DNA of 42,647 nt from JAVBNO01 sp031551485 (GTDB lineage: Bacteria > Bacillota > Clostridia > Oscillospirales > Ruminococcaceae): positions 1 to 42,647 of the forward strand of contig JAVBNO010000026.1 of the NCBI GenBank assembly GCA_031551485.1, written 5' to 3'. This document shows positions 17,084 to 25,642 of this stretch, piece after piece (positions within the stretch are counted from its first letter, which is position 1; each line of letters begins with the position of its first letter). The translations under genes were made by a program, and so were the position numbers. Under the pieces are notes generated by a model. That model ran no database searches. It saw only the letters and a program-made list of their open reading frames with translations, and was not told the DNA's origin.

Positions 17084-18193
17084 ATGAAAAAAGCATTTGC
17101 CATCGCACTTTGCCTGGTCGTCGTCACCGCCTTTTTGGGGGGCTGCGGAAAACAGGAGCCACCGCCGGCGCCTTCGTCTTCGGAGGAAGCCCGTTTTCCC
17201 AAGACTGTAAAAGCCAGTTTTATCTACCCCGGCGAGGTGGCCAAAAGCAATTTTGCCCTCAGCCAGGATCAGGCGCGGCAGCTTATGGAGCAGGAGACAG
17301 GCATCGAGACCCAATATGCCGAAAATGTCAGCGCAGACGCCTGTGAAAATATTATCCGGGGGCAGATTGCCGACGGCTGCAACGCTATTTTTGCCACCGA
17401 TGCCGTTTATGCCGACACGGTCGCCCGGCTGGCCGCTGCCTTCCCCAAAGTCTTCTTCTTCCAGTTCGAGGGGGAGAAAACGGCGGATAATCTGACCTCC
17501 TATGGCGGAAGGCTGGAAGAGGGATGGTTTTTGGCGGGTATGGTGGCGGGCCTTACGACAAAAAATGGCCATATTGGATATTTGGCACCGGTGCCGGACG
17601 CCAAACGGCAAAATTATATTGACGCTTTTTTAGCGGGCATCCAGTTGGCCAACGCCGCCGCACAAGTCAGCGCCGTCACAGTCAGCGATGTGTGGCGGCA
17701 GGGGCAAAGCGAGGTATATCTGGCGCACGAGCTGGTGTACAAGCCCAACACCCAAACCCTTTTGGCGGCGGGCTGCGATGTAATCGCCACCTTTGGGGAC
17801 AGCTTTTACCCCGCCGTCGAGGCGCAGGCCAAAGGGGCCAAAGCCATCGGTTGCCATGTACCGGGGGATATCAATGCGCCGGACGCCTATCTTACCGCCG
17901 CTATCTGGCGCTGGAGCGGGTATTATACCCGGCAGATTCTCTCTCTTATGGACGGCACTTTTGTGCCGGAGCGGTTTGAGGGCGGGCTGGCGGAGGAAGT
18001 GGTCGGGCTGGACGTGCTGACCGAGAACTGTGCCCCCCATGCGGCCACCCAGGTAGAAGCGGCGGCATCGGCCGTCATCAGCGGGCAGCTGGCCCTTTTC
18101 ACCGATGCCGACGGCAAGCCCCGACCGCCAATGGAAGTGGAGATGCTGCCCGAGGCGGAGCCGGGGACGGAAAACGCACCGACGCCGGCGTAA
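17084..18193 (+). CDS. BMP/PnrA-family substrate-binding lipoprotein
   Basis: 369 residues. The lipoprotein signal ends in LGGC (about residue 20), then a Pro/Ser/Glu-rich spacer. The body matches the basic membrane protein (BMP) family, whose members such as PnrA bind purine nucleosides for ABC import: VKASFIYPGEV, FATDAVYADTVARLAAAFP, GRLEEGWFLAGMVAGL, GHIGYLAP and the final VVGLDVL. The C-terminal 25 residues are rich in Pro and Glu. ATG 17084 follows AAGGAG. Its place after xpt supports a purine ligand (inference). No permease or ATPase genes are adjacent. Confidence 0.9.
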   Translation: MKKAFAIALCLVVVTAFLGGCGKQEPPPAPSSSEEARFPKTVKASFIYPGEVAKSNFALSQDQARQLMEQETGIETQYAENVSADACENIIRGQIADGCNAIFATDAVYADTVARLAAAFPKVFFFQFEGEKTADNLTSYGGRLEEGWFLAGMVAGLTTKNGHIGYLAPVPDAKRQNYIDAFLAGIQLANAAAQVSAVTVSDVWRQGQSEVYLAHELVYKPNTQTLLAAGCDVIATFGDSFYPAVEAQAKGAKAIGCHVPGDINAPDAYLTAAIWRWSGYYTRQILSLMDGTFVPERFEGGLAEEVVGLDVLTENCAPHAATQVEAAASAVISGQLALFTDADGKPRPPMEVEMLPEAEPGTENAPTPA

Positions 18194-18221
18194 AAGCCGT
18201 TGTCAAAAGGAGGGTAAGCCT

Positions 18222-18464
18222 GTGGATGCATCCAGGCTCAAACGATCTGTTTACCCCATGCCGGACGATGTGAAAGAAGCCTTGGCGGACGCTGGATTGC
18301 TGGCCGCCTATGAACAGCGCCCGCCCTACCAGCAAAACGATTATATTGGCTGGATTACCCGGGGCAAGCGGGAAGAGACGCGGCAAAAGCGTCTGGAGCA
18401 GATGCTGGATGAACTGCGGGCGGGGGACGCCTACATGGGCATGGCTTATCATGCCAAAGGCTGA
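18222..18464 (+). CDS. YdeI/OmpD-associated (OmdA-type) small protein
   Basis: 80 residues from GTG 18222, with AAAGGAGGG eight bases upstream. It resembles the C-terminal part of the YdeI/OmpD-associated domain: MPDDVKEALADAGLLAAYEQ, then NDYIGWITRGKREETRQKRLEQMLDELRAG, with the typical WI..(A/G)KR.ETR pattern. Named for bacteriocin protection in enterobacteria; molecular function is unknown. Cytoplasmic and charged. Last gene of the xpt-BMP unit, followed at once by a terminator. Confidence 0.8.
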   Translation: MDASRLKRSVYPMPDDVKEALADAGLLAAYEQRPPYQQNDYIGWITRGKREETRQKRLEQMLDELRAGDAYMGMAYHAKG

Positions 18465-18482
18465 GTTTTTGAGCGGAACAAA

Positions 18483-18518
18483 AAACGCCCTGTGTGCAGT
18501 AGGTACACAGGGCGTTTT
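18483..18518 (+). terminator. Intrinsic terminator of the xpt operon
   Basis: Arms AAACGCCCTGTGT (18483-18495) and ACACAGGGCGTTT (18505-18517) with a 9-base loop, T run within and after the second arm. Confidence 0.88.
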
Positions 18519-18543
18519 GGTATCGGAAAACCTCGCATTAAAA

Positions 18544-18568
18544 ACCACCCGCTTATGAAGCGGGTGGT
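18544..18568 (-). terminator. Intrinsic terminator of purA
   Basis: Perfect 11-bp stem ACCACCCGCTT/AAGCGGGTGGT around ATG, followed on the minus strand by TTTTTAAT. The same core stem and loop recur at 38004-38032 after ktrB, so this is a dispersed terminator sequence. Confidence 0.82.
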
Positions 18569-18631
18569 AGGTTCTCAGTGACATTTATTATACAAATAGT
18601 AATTGAAATAAGAAAATATACAGATATTGGA

Positions 18632-19915
18632 TTACTGGTTTGTCCGCTCCAGGCTTTGGTCCCGGGCGGGGCCTACGCCTACCATGGTAATCGGACAGCC
18701 CACAAGCGCCTCCAGCCGATCAATGTAAGCTTTGCAGCTTTGGGGCAGGGCGCTGTAATCACGGCAGGCGGTAAAGTCACCCTCAAAACCGGGTACTTCT
18801 TCGTAGACAGGGGTGCACTCGGCCAGCTCTTCAATGGTGGGGGGGAAGTCGGAAATGCGGCTGCCGTCGGCTTTTTGGTAAGCGACACAAACTTTCAGCG
18901 GCCCAATGCCGGACAGGGTGTCCAGCTTGTTCACCACCAAAGAGGTCAAGCCGTTGGTGCGCGCGGCATGCCGCAGGATGACCGCGTCAAACCAGCCCAC
19001 GCGGCGGGGACGGCCTGTGGTGGTGCCAAACTCGTGGCCGATCTGGCGGATGGTTTCGCCCATCTCGTCCAAAAGCTCGGTGGGGAAGGGGCCTTTGCCC
19101 ACCCGGGTGGTGTAGGCTTTGGCCACACCGATCACCTCGTCAATGGCGGTGGGGCCAATGCCGCAGCCGGTGCAGACGCCGCCGGCAATGGGATGGGAGC
19201 TGGTGACATAAGGGTAGGTGCCCATATCCAAATCCAAAAGGGTACCCTGGGCGCCCTCAAACAACACCGCTTTGCCTTCGTTGCAGGCGTTGTGGGTCAG
19301 CACAGACACATCGGCCAAATATTCGCGCAGCCGTTGGCCGTAGGCGGCGTACTCGGCTGCAATGTCATCCAGGGACAAAGCAGGCTGGCCATACAACTTT
19401 TGCAGAATGGCATTCTTCTTTTCGCCTACCGCTTTCACTTTTTCCGCCAAAATGTCAGGATGGCACAGGTCATACATGCGGATGCCGCAGCGCTCCGCTT
19501 TATCCATGTAACAAGGGCCAATGCCCCGGCGGGTGGTGCCAATGTCGGACTGGCCCCGCAATTCCTCCTCCAGTCCGTCCAGCTTAATATGCCAAGGCAT
19601 AATGACATGGGCCCGGGGGTCGATGCGCAGGTTGCGGCAAAGAATGCCCCGTTTGACCAGATCGTCAATCTCCGCCAAAATGACGGCAGGATCAATGACA
19701 ACGCCGCTGCCGATCAGGCACAGGGTGTCATGATACAAAATTCCCGAAGGAATCAGGTGAAACTTAAACACATTGCCGCCGCTCTCAATCGTGTGACCGG
19801 CGTTGTTGCCGCCCTGGGTGCGGACGACCACCTGTGCGCGGGAAGCCAAGATGTCAATGATCTTACCCTTACCCTCGTCACCCCACTGGGCCCCCACAAC
19901 AACCTTAACGGACAT
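18632..19915 (-). CDS. purA: Adenylosuccinate synthetase (PurA)
   Basis: 427 residues, full length. It joins IMP and aspartate with GTP to form adenylosuccinate, the first step to AMP. GTP-binding signature VVVGAQWGDEGKGKIID at the N terminus, then VRTQGGNNAGHT, the IMP-site motif GTTRRGIGPCYMDK, FEGAQGTLLDLDMGTYPYVTSSHP and the C-terminal base-recognition region VNKLDTL. ATG 19915 is chosen: AGAAGGGG is correctly spaced for it and too close for the ATG two codons earlier. It has its own promoter, a dyad in the leader, and the terminator at 18544. Confidence 0.98.
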   Translation of the reverse strand: MSVKVVVGAQWGDEGKGKIIDILASRAQVVVRTQGGNNAGHTIESGGNVFKFHLIPSGILYHDTLCLIGSGVVIDPAVILAEIDDLVKRGILCRNLRIDPRAHVIMPWHIKLDGLEEELRGQSDIGTTRRGIGPCYMDKAERCGIRMYDLCHPDILAEKVKAVGEKKNAILQKLYGQPALSLDDIAAEYAAYGQRLREYLADVSVLTHNACNEGKAVLFEGAQGTLLDLDMGTYPYVTSSHPIAGGVCTGCGIGPTAIDEVIGVAKAYTTRVGKGPFPTELLDEMGETIRQIGHEFGTTTGRPRRVGWFDAVILRHAARTNGLTSLVVNKLDTLSGIGPLKVCVAYQKADGSRISDFPPTIEELAECTPVYEEVPGFEGDFTACRDYSALPQSCKAYIDRLEALVGCPITMVGVGPARDQSLERTNQ

Positions 19916-19942
19916 GGTCATTTCCCCTTCTTTGTGCCAATT

Positions 19943-19958
19943 GGTTACCGATGTAACC
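19943..19958. promoter_or_regulatory. Inverted repeat GGTTAC-CGAT-GTAACC in the purA leader
   Basis: Perfect 6-bp dyad just downstream of the purA -10 hexamer, in the early leader. Candidate operator or small leader hairpin; it does not resemble the Bacillus PurBox. Confidence 0.4.
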
Positions 19959-19968
19959 CACAAGTTGC

Positions 19969-19997
19969 ATTATAACAAATTGCGGGACAAAGCACAA
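19969..19997 (-). promoter_or_regulatory. Sigma-A promoter of purA
   Basis: On the minus strand TTGTGC (19997-19992), 17-bp spacer, TATAAT (19974-19969), 54 bp before the purA start. Confidence 0.75.
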
Positions 19998-20033
19998 TGA
20001 TTTGTATAAAAGCTTTTTGACGCCGCTTCACGC

Positions 20034-20062
20034 TTGAAAAAAATGGTGGAAAAGGGTAAAAT
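20034..20062 (+). promoter_or_regulatory. Sigma-A promoter of the H1-tailed membrane protein gene
   Basis: TTGAAA (20034-20039), 17-bp spacer, TAAAAT (20057-20062). Transcription from here would begin near 20069, which rules out the in-frame starts at 20034-20064 and supports ATG 20106. Confidence 0.65.
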
Positions 20063-20105
20063 AATGGCAGATGCTTTTCATGACAGACAGAAGGAGAACC
20101 GTAAG

Positions 20106-21314
20106 ATGGACGAAAAGAAAAAGCAGCCACAATCCGGCGGGGCAGGCGCCGACGCCGTGGCCGAGGTAAAAGCCCGCAAGACGGCCAAGGCCAACGCCAC
20201 AGCACCCAAGGGGACAACCCAAAGCGGCAAGGGCGCCGAAGCCAAAGGGGAAAAAGCCAAAGCCGCTGCCGGCAAGGCACCCGCCGCCGCTTCCAAAACG
20301 CCCCCCAAAGGCGATGCCGTCGCCCAGGCCAAAAGCCGTAAAGTCGCCGCCAAAGGGGAAGGGCCCAAGGCGGAACCGGCTGCGTCCAAAGCGGCCAAAG
20401 ACGATACGGCGGACTTTGCCGCTGTGCTGGAGACGAAAAAAGGCCGCAAAACCGCACCCGACAGTGCGCCCAAAGAGGATTCGGCTGACTTTGCCGCCGT
20501 TGTAAACGCCAAAAAAACACGGGCCAAAGCCGCCCCAAAAGCGGAGACCGCCGCCTCTGCCAATGCCGAGCAATCGGCCGCCAAGACGGCAGATACGCCC
20601 ATTGCCACAGCGGAAACACCCACCCCAAAAGCCAAGGCGGAAAAAACCGCCAAATCCGAAACGGCTCTGGGCCGGGTTGGCAAGCTGTGCCTTTTCATGC
20701 TGGGTATTTTTGTGCTGGCTTTCGGGGTGTTGCCCTATTATCATATGCCTATGAGCCTTCCGGTCCAAATTGGCTTTTTTGTCATGGTCATTGGGGTGCT
20801 GTGCGCATTGCTGTTAGGGCTGGTGGGGCATGTTTATCGCCTGATTTATCCCGTACCGCAAAAGCCGGGGCAGCCGGTGTACATCCGCCTCACGTTGGTG
20901 CTACTGTGTTTGCTGGGGGCTTATCTGGCTCTTACATACGGCGTCATGGCCCTAACCCATCTGCCTTTGGCGTCCGCCGTGGTTCAGCGCATTGTCAACT
21001 GGGTGTCCTGGGGGCTGACAGCGGTGTGTGCGCCGCTGGTAATGACCCTTTTGTTCGCCGCTCTTATCGACGAAAGCCAGGGCCGAAAAGGTTATTTTGC
21101 CGCCGTGGGTCTGCTGTTTCGGAAAGCCTATTTTGTCCTCTTGCTCATCGGGGGGCTGTTTGTGGGCGCGGGCTGGCTGCGGGATGTCTATTTGGCCCCT
21201 GGCCTTGTGCGCCAAGGTGTGACCATTGCTTTCTCGGTGCTGCTGTGGACATTGGCGACTTTGTGGCTTTGCCGCTGCGCCCGAAAAGCCATTGCGGCCC
21301 GGGAGGCGCTGTAG
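20106..21314 (+). CDS. Polytopic membrane protein with a long Lys/Ala-rich histone-H1-like N-terminal tail
   Basis: 402 residues, family not recognised. Residues 1 to about 188 are low complexity, rich in Lys, Ala, Pro and Thr like bacterial histone-H1 mimics. They contain four degenerate copies of a 10-residue pattern D-[AF]-[VA]-A-x-[VAL]-x-x-[RK]-K, near 16, 70, 103 and 126. The last two, TADFAAVLETKK and SADFAAVVNAKK, are nearly identical. Residues about 190-400 form six hydrophobic helices. ATG 20106 is chosen for its AAGGAG site and the promoter just upstream. The basic tail would face the cytoplasm and could touch nucleic acid or an acidic partner (inference). A simple-sequence membrane protein of unrelated function is the alternative. 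Confidence 0.75.
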   Translation: MDEKKKQPQSGGAGADAVAEVKARKTAKANATAPKGTTQSGKGAEAKGEKAKAAAGKAPAAASKTPPKGDAVAQAKSRKVAAKGEGPKAEPAASKAAKDDTADFAAVLETKKGRKTAPDSAPKEDSADFAAVVNAKKTRAKAAPKAETAASANAEQSAAKTADTPIATAETPTPKAKAEKTAKSETALGRVGKLCLFMLGIFVLAFGVLPYYHMPMSLPVQIGFFVMVIGVLCALLLGLVGHVYRLIYPVPQKPGQPVYIRLTLVLLCLLGAYLALTYGVMALTHLPLASAVVQRIVNWVSWGLTAVCAPLVMTLLFAALIDESQGRKGYFAAVGLLFRKAYFVLLLIGGLFVGAGWLRDVYLAPGLVRQGVTIAFSVLLWTLATLWLCRCARKAIAAREAL

Positions 21315-21430
21315 TAAATTAAAATTTTATACCAAATGGTTTGTGGTGTAATGATTGCGTCATCATGCGGGTTATTATTTATGACAGCAATGCTGAGGCA
21401 CCACGATTGCGCAAAGGGGGCGCGGCTGTC

Positions 21431-21988
21431 TTGATCTACATCTTTACGTTCCAAACCCCAAAAGAGCAGGAAAAGTTTGAAGCCATCTTCCACCGTTACC
21501 AAAAACTGCTGTTGTACAAAGCGTACGATGTCCTTAAGGACTATGTTTTGGCGGAGGATGCCGTCAGCGAAGCTTTTTTGCGGGTGTACAAAAATTTGCA
21601 TAAAATTGAGGATGTGGACAGTCCGGCCACCGCCTCTTTTTTAGTGACGATTGTCCGAAACGCCGCCCTCACCATCCGCCAAAAAGAAAAGCGCAACGTC
21701 ACCGAATTATATGACGACGATTTTGCAGAGCAATACGAGGATGACTATAACCTGGAGGAAGAGATTTTGGCGGATATCTCTTCCGCGCATATTCTCTCCC
21801 TTTTGGATAGTCTGGAGGAGCAGCAGCGGGCGGTATTTGTGCTTAAATTCGCCCATGGTTATTCCCATAAAGAAATCGGCACACTTTTAAATTTAAGTGA
21901 AAACAATGTCACCGTCAAGCTGTTCCGCGCCAAGAAACGGTTGGCGGGCATTCTGATGAAGGAGGGATACGGACATGAGTCATCGTGA
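21431..21988 (+). CDS. ECF-type RNA polymerase sigma factor
   Basis: 185 residues. Region 2 spans about 15-60 (FHRYQKLLLYKAYDVLKDYVLAEDAVSEAFLRVYKNL) and region 4 about 125-180, with the helix-turn-helix YSHKEIGTLLNLSENNVTVKLFRAKKRL. An acidic linker (DDDFAEQYEDDYNLEEE) separates them. No sigma 1.1 or region 3, so it is of the extracytoplasmic-function class. The start is TTG 21431 with GGGGG ten bases upstream; ATG 21365 in frame has no ribosome binding site. It overlaps the anti-sigma gene by 14 bp, which implies coupled production. The 116 bp before it show no clear sigma-A promoter. Confidence 0.9.
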   Translation: MIYIFTFQTPKEQEKFEAIFHRYQKLLLYKAYDVLKDYVLAEDAVSEAFLRVYKNLHKIEDVDSPATASFLVTIVRNAALTIRQKEKRNVTELYDDDFAEQYEDDYNLEEEILADISSAHILSLLDSLEEQQRAVFVLKFAHGYSHKEIGTLLNLSENNVTVKLFRAKKRLAGILMKEGYGHESS

Positions 21989-22670
21989 CGACGATGTGTT
22001 TGCGCGTATCGCCTCTTTATATGTGCAAGCGGATGGCGAACGCCTGAAAACCCAGTGGGCCGACATTAAAGCCAAAGGCGAAACGCCCACCCCTTCTTCC
22101 GGTTTTGAGGAGCGGGTGATGGCCCAAATCCGCGGCGATATGCTTGACACCCAGCGGCAGCGCAGCTACCGTTGGAAGCGGTATGCCGGTGTGGCCGGCG
22201 GGCTGGCCGCCGCCCTCGTGCTGGTCTTTGTGTCGCTGCGGCTGACAGGCTATTGGCCCAGTCGTCATTTGGCGCCTGCTATGCCCCCCTCCGCCGCAGA
22301 ATCGTCCGCCGAGCTTGCCGAGATCTCCCAAAAAACTTACGATGCCGAAGCAATCCCCCTTCATTTTGCCATGCCCCCTTCTTTTACAGTGGCGTCGGTG
22401 GAAACGGATAACGGCAAAACCATATACCACCTGGCGGACGCCGCCCATGACGACGTGGTGCTGACGCTGGAACCCCTTACGGCCGAAACGGCGCTTTCCG
22501 CCGAGATCACCCAAGGACTGCAAGCCATTCACATCAACGGCCAGACAGCTTACGGGCGCGCCCAGGCGGACTATAGCATGGTCACCTTTGCCAAAGACGG
22601 GCTTGTGTACAATCTTACCTGCCAATACGACAGCCACACAATTATTACGCTGAGCGAAAGTATTTTGTAA
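21975..22670 (+). CDS. Membrane-bound anti-sigma factor-like protein
   Basis: 231 residues. A cytoplasmic N-terminal part of about 70 residues, one membrane helix near 75-95 (YAGVAGGLAAALVLVFVSL), then an extracytoplasmic domain of about 130 residues resembling DUF4367-type sensor regions (IPLHFAMPPSFTVASVETDNGKTIYHLAD). The gene overlaps the ECF sigma gene and has GGAGGG eight bases upstream of its ATG. That architecture and position are those of an anti-sigma factor holding the sigma factor at the membrane until an envelope signal arrives. The pairing is inferred from context; no ZAS zinc motif (HX3CX2C) is present in the N-terminal region. Confidence 0.8.
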   Translation: MSHRDDDVFARIASLYVQADGERLKTQWADIKAKGETPTPSSGFEERVMAQIRGDMLDTQRQRSYRWKRYAGVAGGLAAALVLVFVSLRLTGYWPSRHLAPAMPPSAAESSAELAEISQKTYDAEAIPLHFAMPPSFTVASVETDNGKTIYHLADAAHDDVVLTLEPLTAETALSAEITQGLQAIHINGQTAYGRAQADYSMVTFAKDGLVYNLTCQYDSHTIITLSESIL

Positions 22671-22808
22671 CCAGTTGTTTCCAAAACGTTTCCCGCCTTT
22701 TTGTAATGTTCTTTTTGTTTGTGGGGTTTTGGTTTACGAAGCCGCTTGAAAGCAGGCGGCACCGACCGGTCAAACTTGACGCCCACAAACAACAAAGGAG
22801 TGTCTACC

Positions 22809-24410
22809 ATGAAGAAACTAAAACTGACCGCCATCGTTTTGGCATTTGTGCTGCTATTCAGCGCCTGCGCAGCGGGAGGCACCGCGCCCTCGTCGGCAGG
22901 AATTCCCGCACCGGCGACCGAGGAACAATATCCCTCCAATGACAGCTATTACAGCGAGCCGCAAATGCTGTATCAAAACGACGACTGGTATGACGAGGAT
23001 TTTTCGAACGAGGATTATCTGGCCATTCAGGAAAACCGTTTTTTCTCGGTGGCCCAAAATGCGGTGACTACCTTTTCCCTTAAAGTGGACACGGCCGCCT
23101 ACAACAATGTGGAACGGTACATCCAAAACGGCGGCCTTCCTCCCGTGGACGCCGTGCGCACCGAGGAACTGCTCAATTACTTTTCCTACGACCAAAAGCT
23201 TAACTTTGACGGCAACAGTCCCTTTGCCCTTTACACAGAGGTAGGCCCTTCTCCCTTTGATGCAAGCAAGCAACTTGCCTTCATTCGGGTCAAAACCCGG
23301 GAGATTGCCAAAGAACTGTTGCCCCCCAGCAATATTGTGTTTCTGATTGACACCTCCGGCTCGATGGCCGCTTACGACAAGCTGCCGCTATTGCAAACCG
23401 CCTTCGAGATGTTTACCGAAACACTGGATAAAGACGATCGGGTTTCCATTGTCACCTATGCCGGTTCTTCGGCAGTGGTACTGGATTCGGTGAGCGGGGC
23501 AAGCAAAGATAAAATTATCCGTGCCATTAACCAGCTGAGCGCGGGCGGTTCCACCGCCGGTGCGGACGGTATCAATACGGCCTATAAGCTGGCGGCCCAA
23601 AACTTCATCGAGGATGGCAACAACCGCATCATCCTGGCCACCGACGGCGACTTTAACGTAGGCGTTTCCGACCTGGGCGGCCTTCAGGATCTCATCACCG
23701 AAAAACGGGACAGTGGCATTTATTTAAGCATTCTGGGCTTCGGCACCGGCAATCTGAAAGACAGCACCATGGAAACACTGGCCACCCACGGCAACGGTAA
23801 CTACTCCTACATCAACTCGGTGAAAGCTGCGGAAAAAGTGCTGGTGGATGAACTGGCCGCCAACCTGTTCACAGTGGCCAACGACGTGAAAGCCCAGTTG
23901 GAATTCAACCCCGAGAATGTGAAAAGCTACCGTCTTATCGGCTATGAAAACCGTCGCATGAAAAACGAAGATTTTGAAAACGACCGCAAGGATGCCGGCG
24001 AAATCGGCGCCGGGTCGGATGTGGTGGCGCTGTTTGAAATCGAACTGGCCAACGCCGATGACAGCGGGCTTAAATACGCCCAGTCTGATGCCCGTGTGCC
24101 AGCGGACAACCGCTACAGCGACGAGCTCTTCGAAGTGCGCATTCGCTACAAAGACCCCGGCAGCGCCGAAAGCAAACTGATCACCCGCCCGGTCAAGTTG
24201 GACGACATCAAAACCAAACCGACCAGCGATTTTACCTTTGCCTCCTCGGTGGCCATCTTCGGCCATTTGCTTCGGGACTCTGAATACCTGGGTGACGCCA
24301 CAATCGACGACGCCATTTCGATGGCGGAGGACAGCACCGGCAAAGATGCCAATGGTTACAGAAGAGATTATGTGAAATTGTTGAAAGACTATCGCCGGCT
24401 TCTGGGGTAG
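22809..24410 (+). CDS. von Willebrand factor A domain lipoprotein (YfbK-like)
   Basis: 533 residues. The lipoprotein signal ends in FSAC (about residue 19), then a spacer rich in Tyr, Asp and Glu. A YfbK-type N-terminal domain (VAQNAVTTFSLKVDTAAYNNVERYI, then PPVDAVRTEELLNYF) precedes the vWA domain with MIDAS motif IDTSGSM near residue 180, its threonine region at SAGGSTAGADG, and ATDGDFNVG. The C-terminal part is the DUF3520-like region ending in DYRRLLG. Surface-attached with metal-dependent adhesion. It lies 138 bp after the anti-sigma gene. A TGTAAC-15-CGTTTC pair overlapping the anti-sigma stop is a possible ECF promoter, so this may be a target of that sigma factor (inference). ATG 22809 has AAAGGAG. 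Confidence 0.93.
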   Translation: MKKLKLTAIVLAFVLLFSACAAGGTAPSSAGIPAPATEEQYPSNDSYYSEPQMLYQNDDWYDEDFSNEDYLAIQENRFFSVAQNAVTTFSLKVDTAAYNNVERYIQNGGLPPVDAVRTEELLNYFSYDQKLNFDGNSPFALYTEVGPSPFDASKQLAFIRVKTREIAKELLPPSNIVFLIDTSGSMAAYDKLPLLQTAFEMFTETLDKDDRVSIVTYAGSSAVVLDSVSGASKDKIIRAINQLSAGGSTAGADGINTAYKLAAQNFIEDGNNRIILATDGDFNVGVSDLGGLQDLITEKRDSGIYLSILGFGTGNLKDSTMETLATHGNGNYSYINSVKAAEKVLVDELAANLFTVANDVKAQLEFNPENVKSYRLIGYENRRMKNEDFENDRKDAGEIGAGSDVVALFEIELANADDSGLKYAQSDARVPADNRYSDELFEVRIRYKDPGSAESKLITRPVKLDDIKTKPTSDFTFASSVAIFGHLLRDSEYLGDATIDDAISMAEDSTGKDANGYRRDYVKLLKDYRRLLG

Positions 24411-24518
24411 GAAGGCCAGCATAAGCGGTGCATCCCTTCGCTTCCTTCAAAGTTCGCCATCGCTATAGAACAAAAATTGCCAAGAAAGAAAATTGATATT
24501 TTATTCCGCAAAGCAAAA

Positions 24519-24555
24519 CCCGCCTATTCAAAACGAAACGGCTTGAATAGGCGGG
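24519..24555. repeat. 13-bp perfect inverted repeat overlapping a promoter
   Basis: CCCGCCTATTCAA (24519-24531) and its reverse complement (24543-24555) with an 11-base loop. The right arm begins with the -35 hexamer TTGAAT of the promoter below. No T run follows on the + strand. It may end rightward transcription weakly or act as an operator; 24411-24518 holds nothing else. Confidence 0.65.
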
Positions 24556-24571
24556 TCGACCATGTTATACT
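24543..24571 (+). promoter_or_regulatory. Sigma-A promoter of the radical SAM gene
   Basis: TTGAAT (24543-24548), 17-bp spacer, TATACT (24566-24571), giving a leader of about 80 bases before the ATG at 24657. Confidence 0.65.
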
Positions 24572-24656
24572 GACATATAGTTTTGTTGTTTTTGTATTGG
24601 CGGAACAAAGGGGCCAAAGACAGATTTTTTATAAAATGTGTAAAAGAGGTATGGCA

Positions 24657-25580
24657 ATGCAAAAAGAACTGGTTTTTAACAGAGAGGCTATATTTGTCGA
24701 AAGACCACCTTATCCTAAAAATATGTTAATTTCTTTAAATAATAGTTGTAACCATCAATGTGTTTTTTGCGCTTATCGCAAATCAGAGTTTGTAAGGACT
24801 TCCATAGAAAAATTTTTTTTATTTGATATTATGCAACAGGCTTATGATCTAGGAACTCGCGAAATTGGACTATATTCAACAGCGGAGCCTTTCACTTCAA
24901 AAATATTAGAAGAAGTAATATTAAAAGCTCATCATATAGGCTTTGAATATATTTATCTTACAACAAACGGCTCTATCGCTACGCCTGAACGGCTTGAAGC
25001 CGCTTTTAAAAATGGACTGAACAGCATAAAGTTTTCCATTAATGCAGGCAATGCAAAATCTTACCTAAGAATACATGGGAAAAACGATTTTGATAAAGTA
25101 ATCGAGAATATAAAAGCTGCCTATGAATTGAAAAGAAAGATCAATCCCGATATGGGAATATTTGTTAGCTTTATTGAATGTAGTTTTAATGCAGGAGAAA
25201 ATGTTGTTCTTGAGGAATTATTATCACCCTATATTGATCATTTTTATACCATGCAGGGAATCAATCAGGGCGGAAATATGTTTGAAGAATTACAACAAGG
25301 TATTATCGAAAGAACAAACATGAAAAAATGTGATATGGTCTTTAATCGTTTTCATATCACGCCCGAAGGTTTTTTAACAGCATGCTGTGTTGATTTCGAA
25401 AATTGCTTAGTTGTTGCTGATTTGAATCGAATGACTCTTAAGGAGGCATGGAATTGTGAGGCTTTTGTCGCCTTAAGAAAACAGCACTTAAGTGGAAAAA
25501 TGGACGAAAATTTAATGTGCTATAATTGCCTCAACAACACTAATCATGCAGTAATTCCGGTTGCATTTGATAAGGGATGA
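24657..25580 (+). CDS. Radical SAM/SPASM-type protein, AT-rich and probably acquired
   Basis: 307 residues. The radical SAM cluster motif is CNHQCVFC (CX3CX2C) near residues 31-38, with a TIM-barrel pattern following (LTTNGSIA, IKFSINAG). The C-terminal region has seven or more cysteines in a SPASM/twitch-like arrangement (CDMVFNRFHITPEGFLTACC, then C in FENC, WNC and CYNC), which would hold extra Fe-S clusters. Such enzymes modify peptides, proteins or small molecules; the substrate is unknown. AGAGGT favours ATG 24657 over ATG 24651. The gene is visibly more AT-rich than its neighbours, with AAA/ATA/TTA codons, and stands alone between unrelated operons. A 19-codon remnant-like frame follows, so a partner gene may have been lost. 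Confidence 0.9.
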   Translation: MQKELVFNREAIFVERPPYPKNMLISLNNSCNHQCVFCAYRKSEFVRTSIEKFFLFDIMQQAYDLGTREIGLYSTAEPFTSKILEEVILKAHHIGFEYIYLTTNGSIATPERLEAAFKNGLNSIKFSINAGNAKSYLRIHGKNDFDKVIENIKAAYELKRKINPDMGIFVSFIECSFNAGENVVLEELLSPYIDHFYTMQGINQGGNMFEELQQGIIERTNMKKCDMVFNRFHITPEGFLTACCVDFENCLVVADLNRMTLKEAWNCEAFVALRKQHLSGKMDENLMCYNCLNNTNHAVIPVAFDKG

Positions 25581-25582
25581 GG

Positions 25583-25642
25583 ATGAAAGTAATTTCGATT
25601 ATGGTTGGTCGATCCTCTTGTCTTAATAAAGCTTCTAGGTAG
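25583..25642 (+). other. Short frame of 19 codons after the radical SAM gene, possible gene remnant
   Basis: ATG 25583 lies 2 bp past the radical SAM stop and encodes MKVISIMVGRSSCLNKASR before TAG. It reads like the N terminus of a longer protein cut short. It could also be a short peptide substrate, but nothing in it supports that. 25643-25719 shows no other gene. Confidence 0.25.

Noticed and set aside
18578..19975. Long + strand frame of 465 codons opposite purA
   Set aside because: Antisense shadow of purA, whose motifs, promoter and terminator are clear on the other strand.
24657..25642. RiPP biosynthetic cluster
   Set aside because: Only the radical SAM gene is present; the short downstream frame has no leader-peptide features, and no exporter or protease lies nearby.
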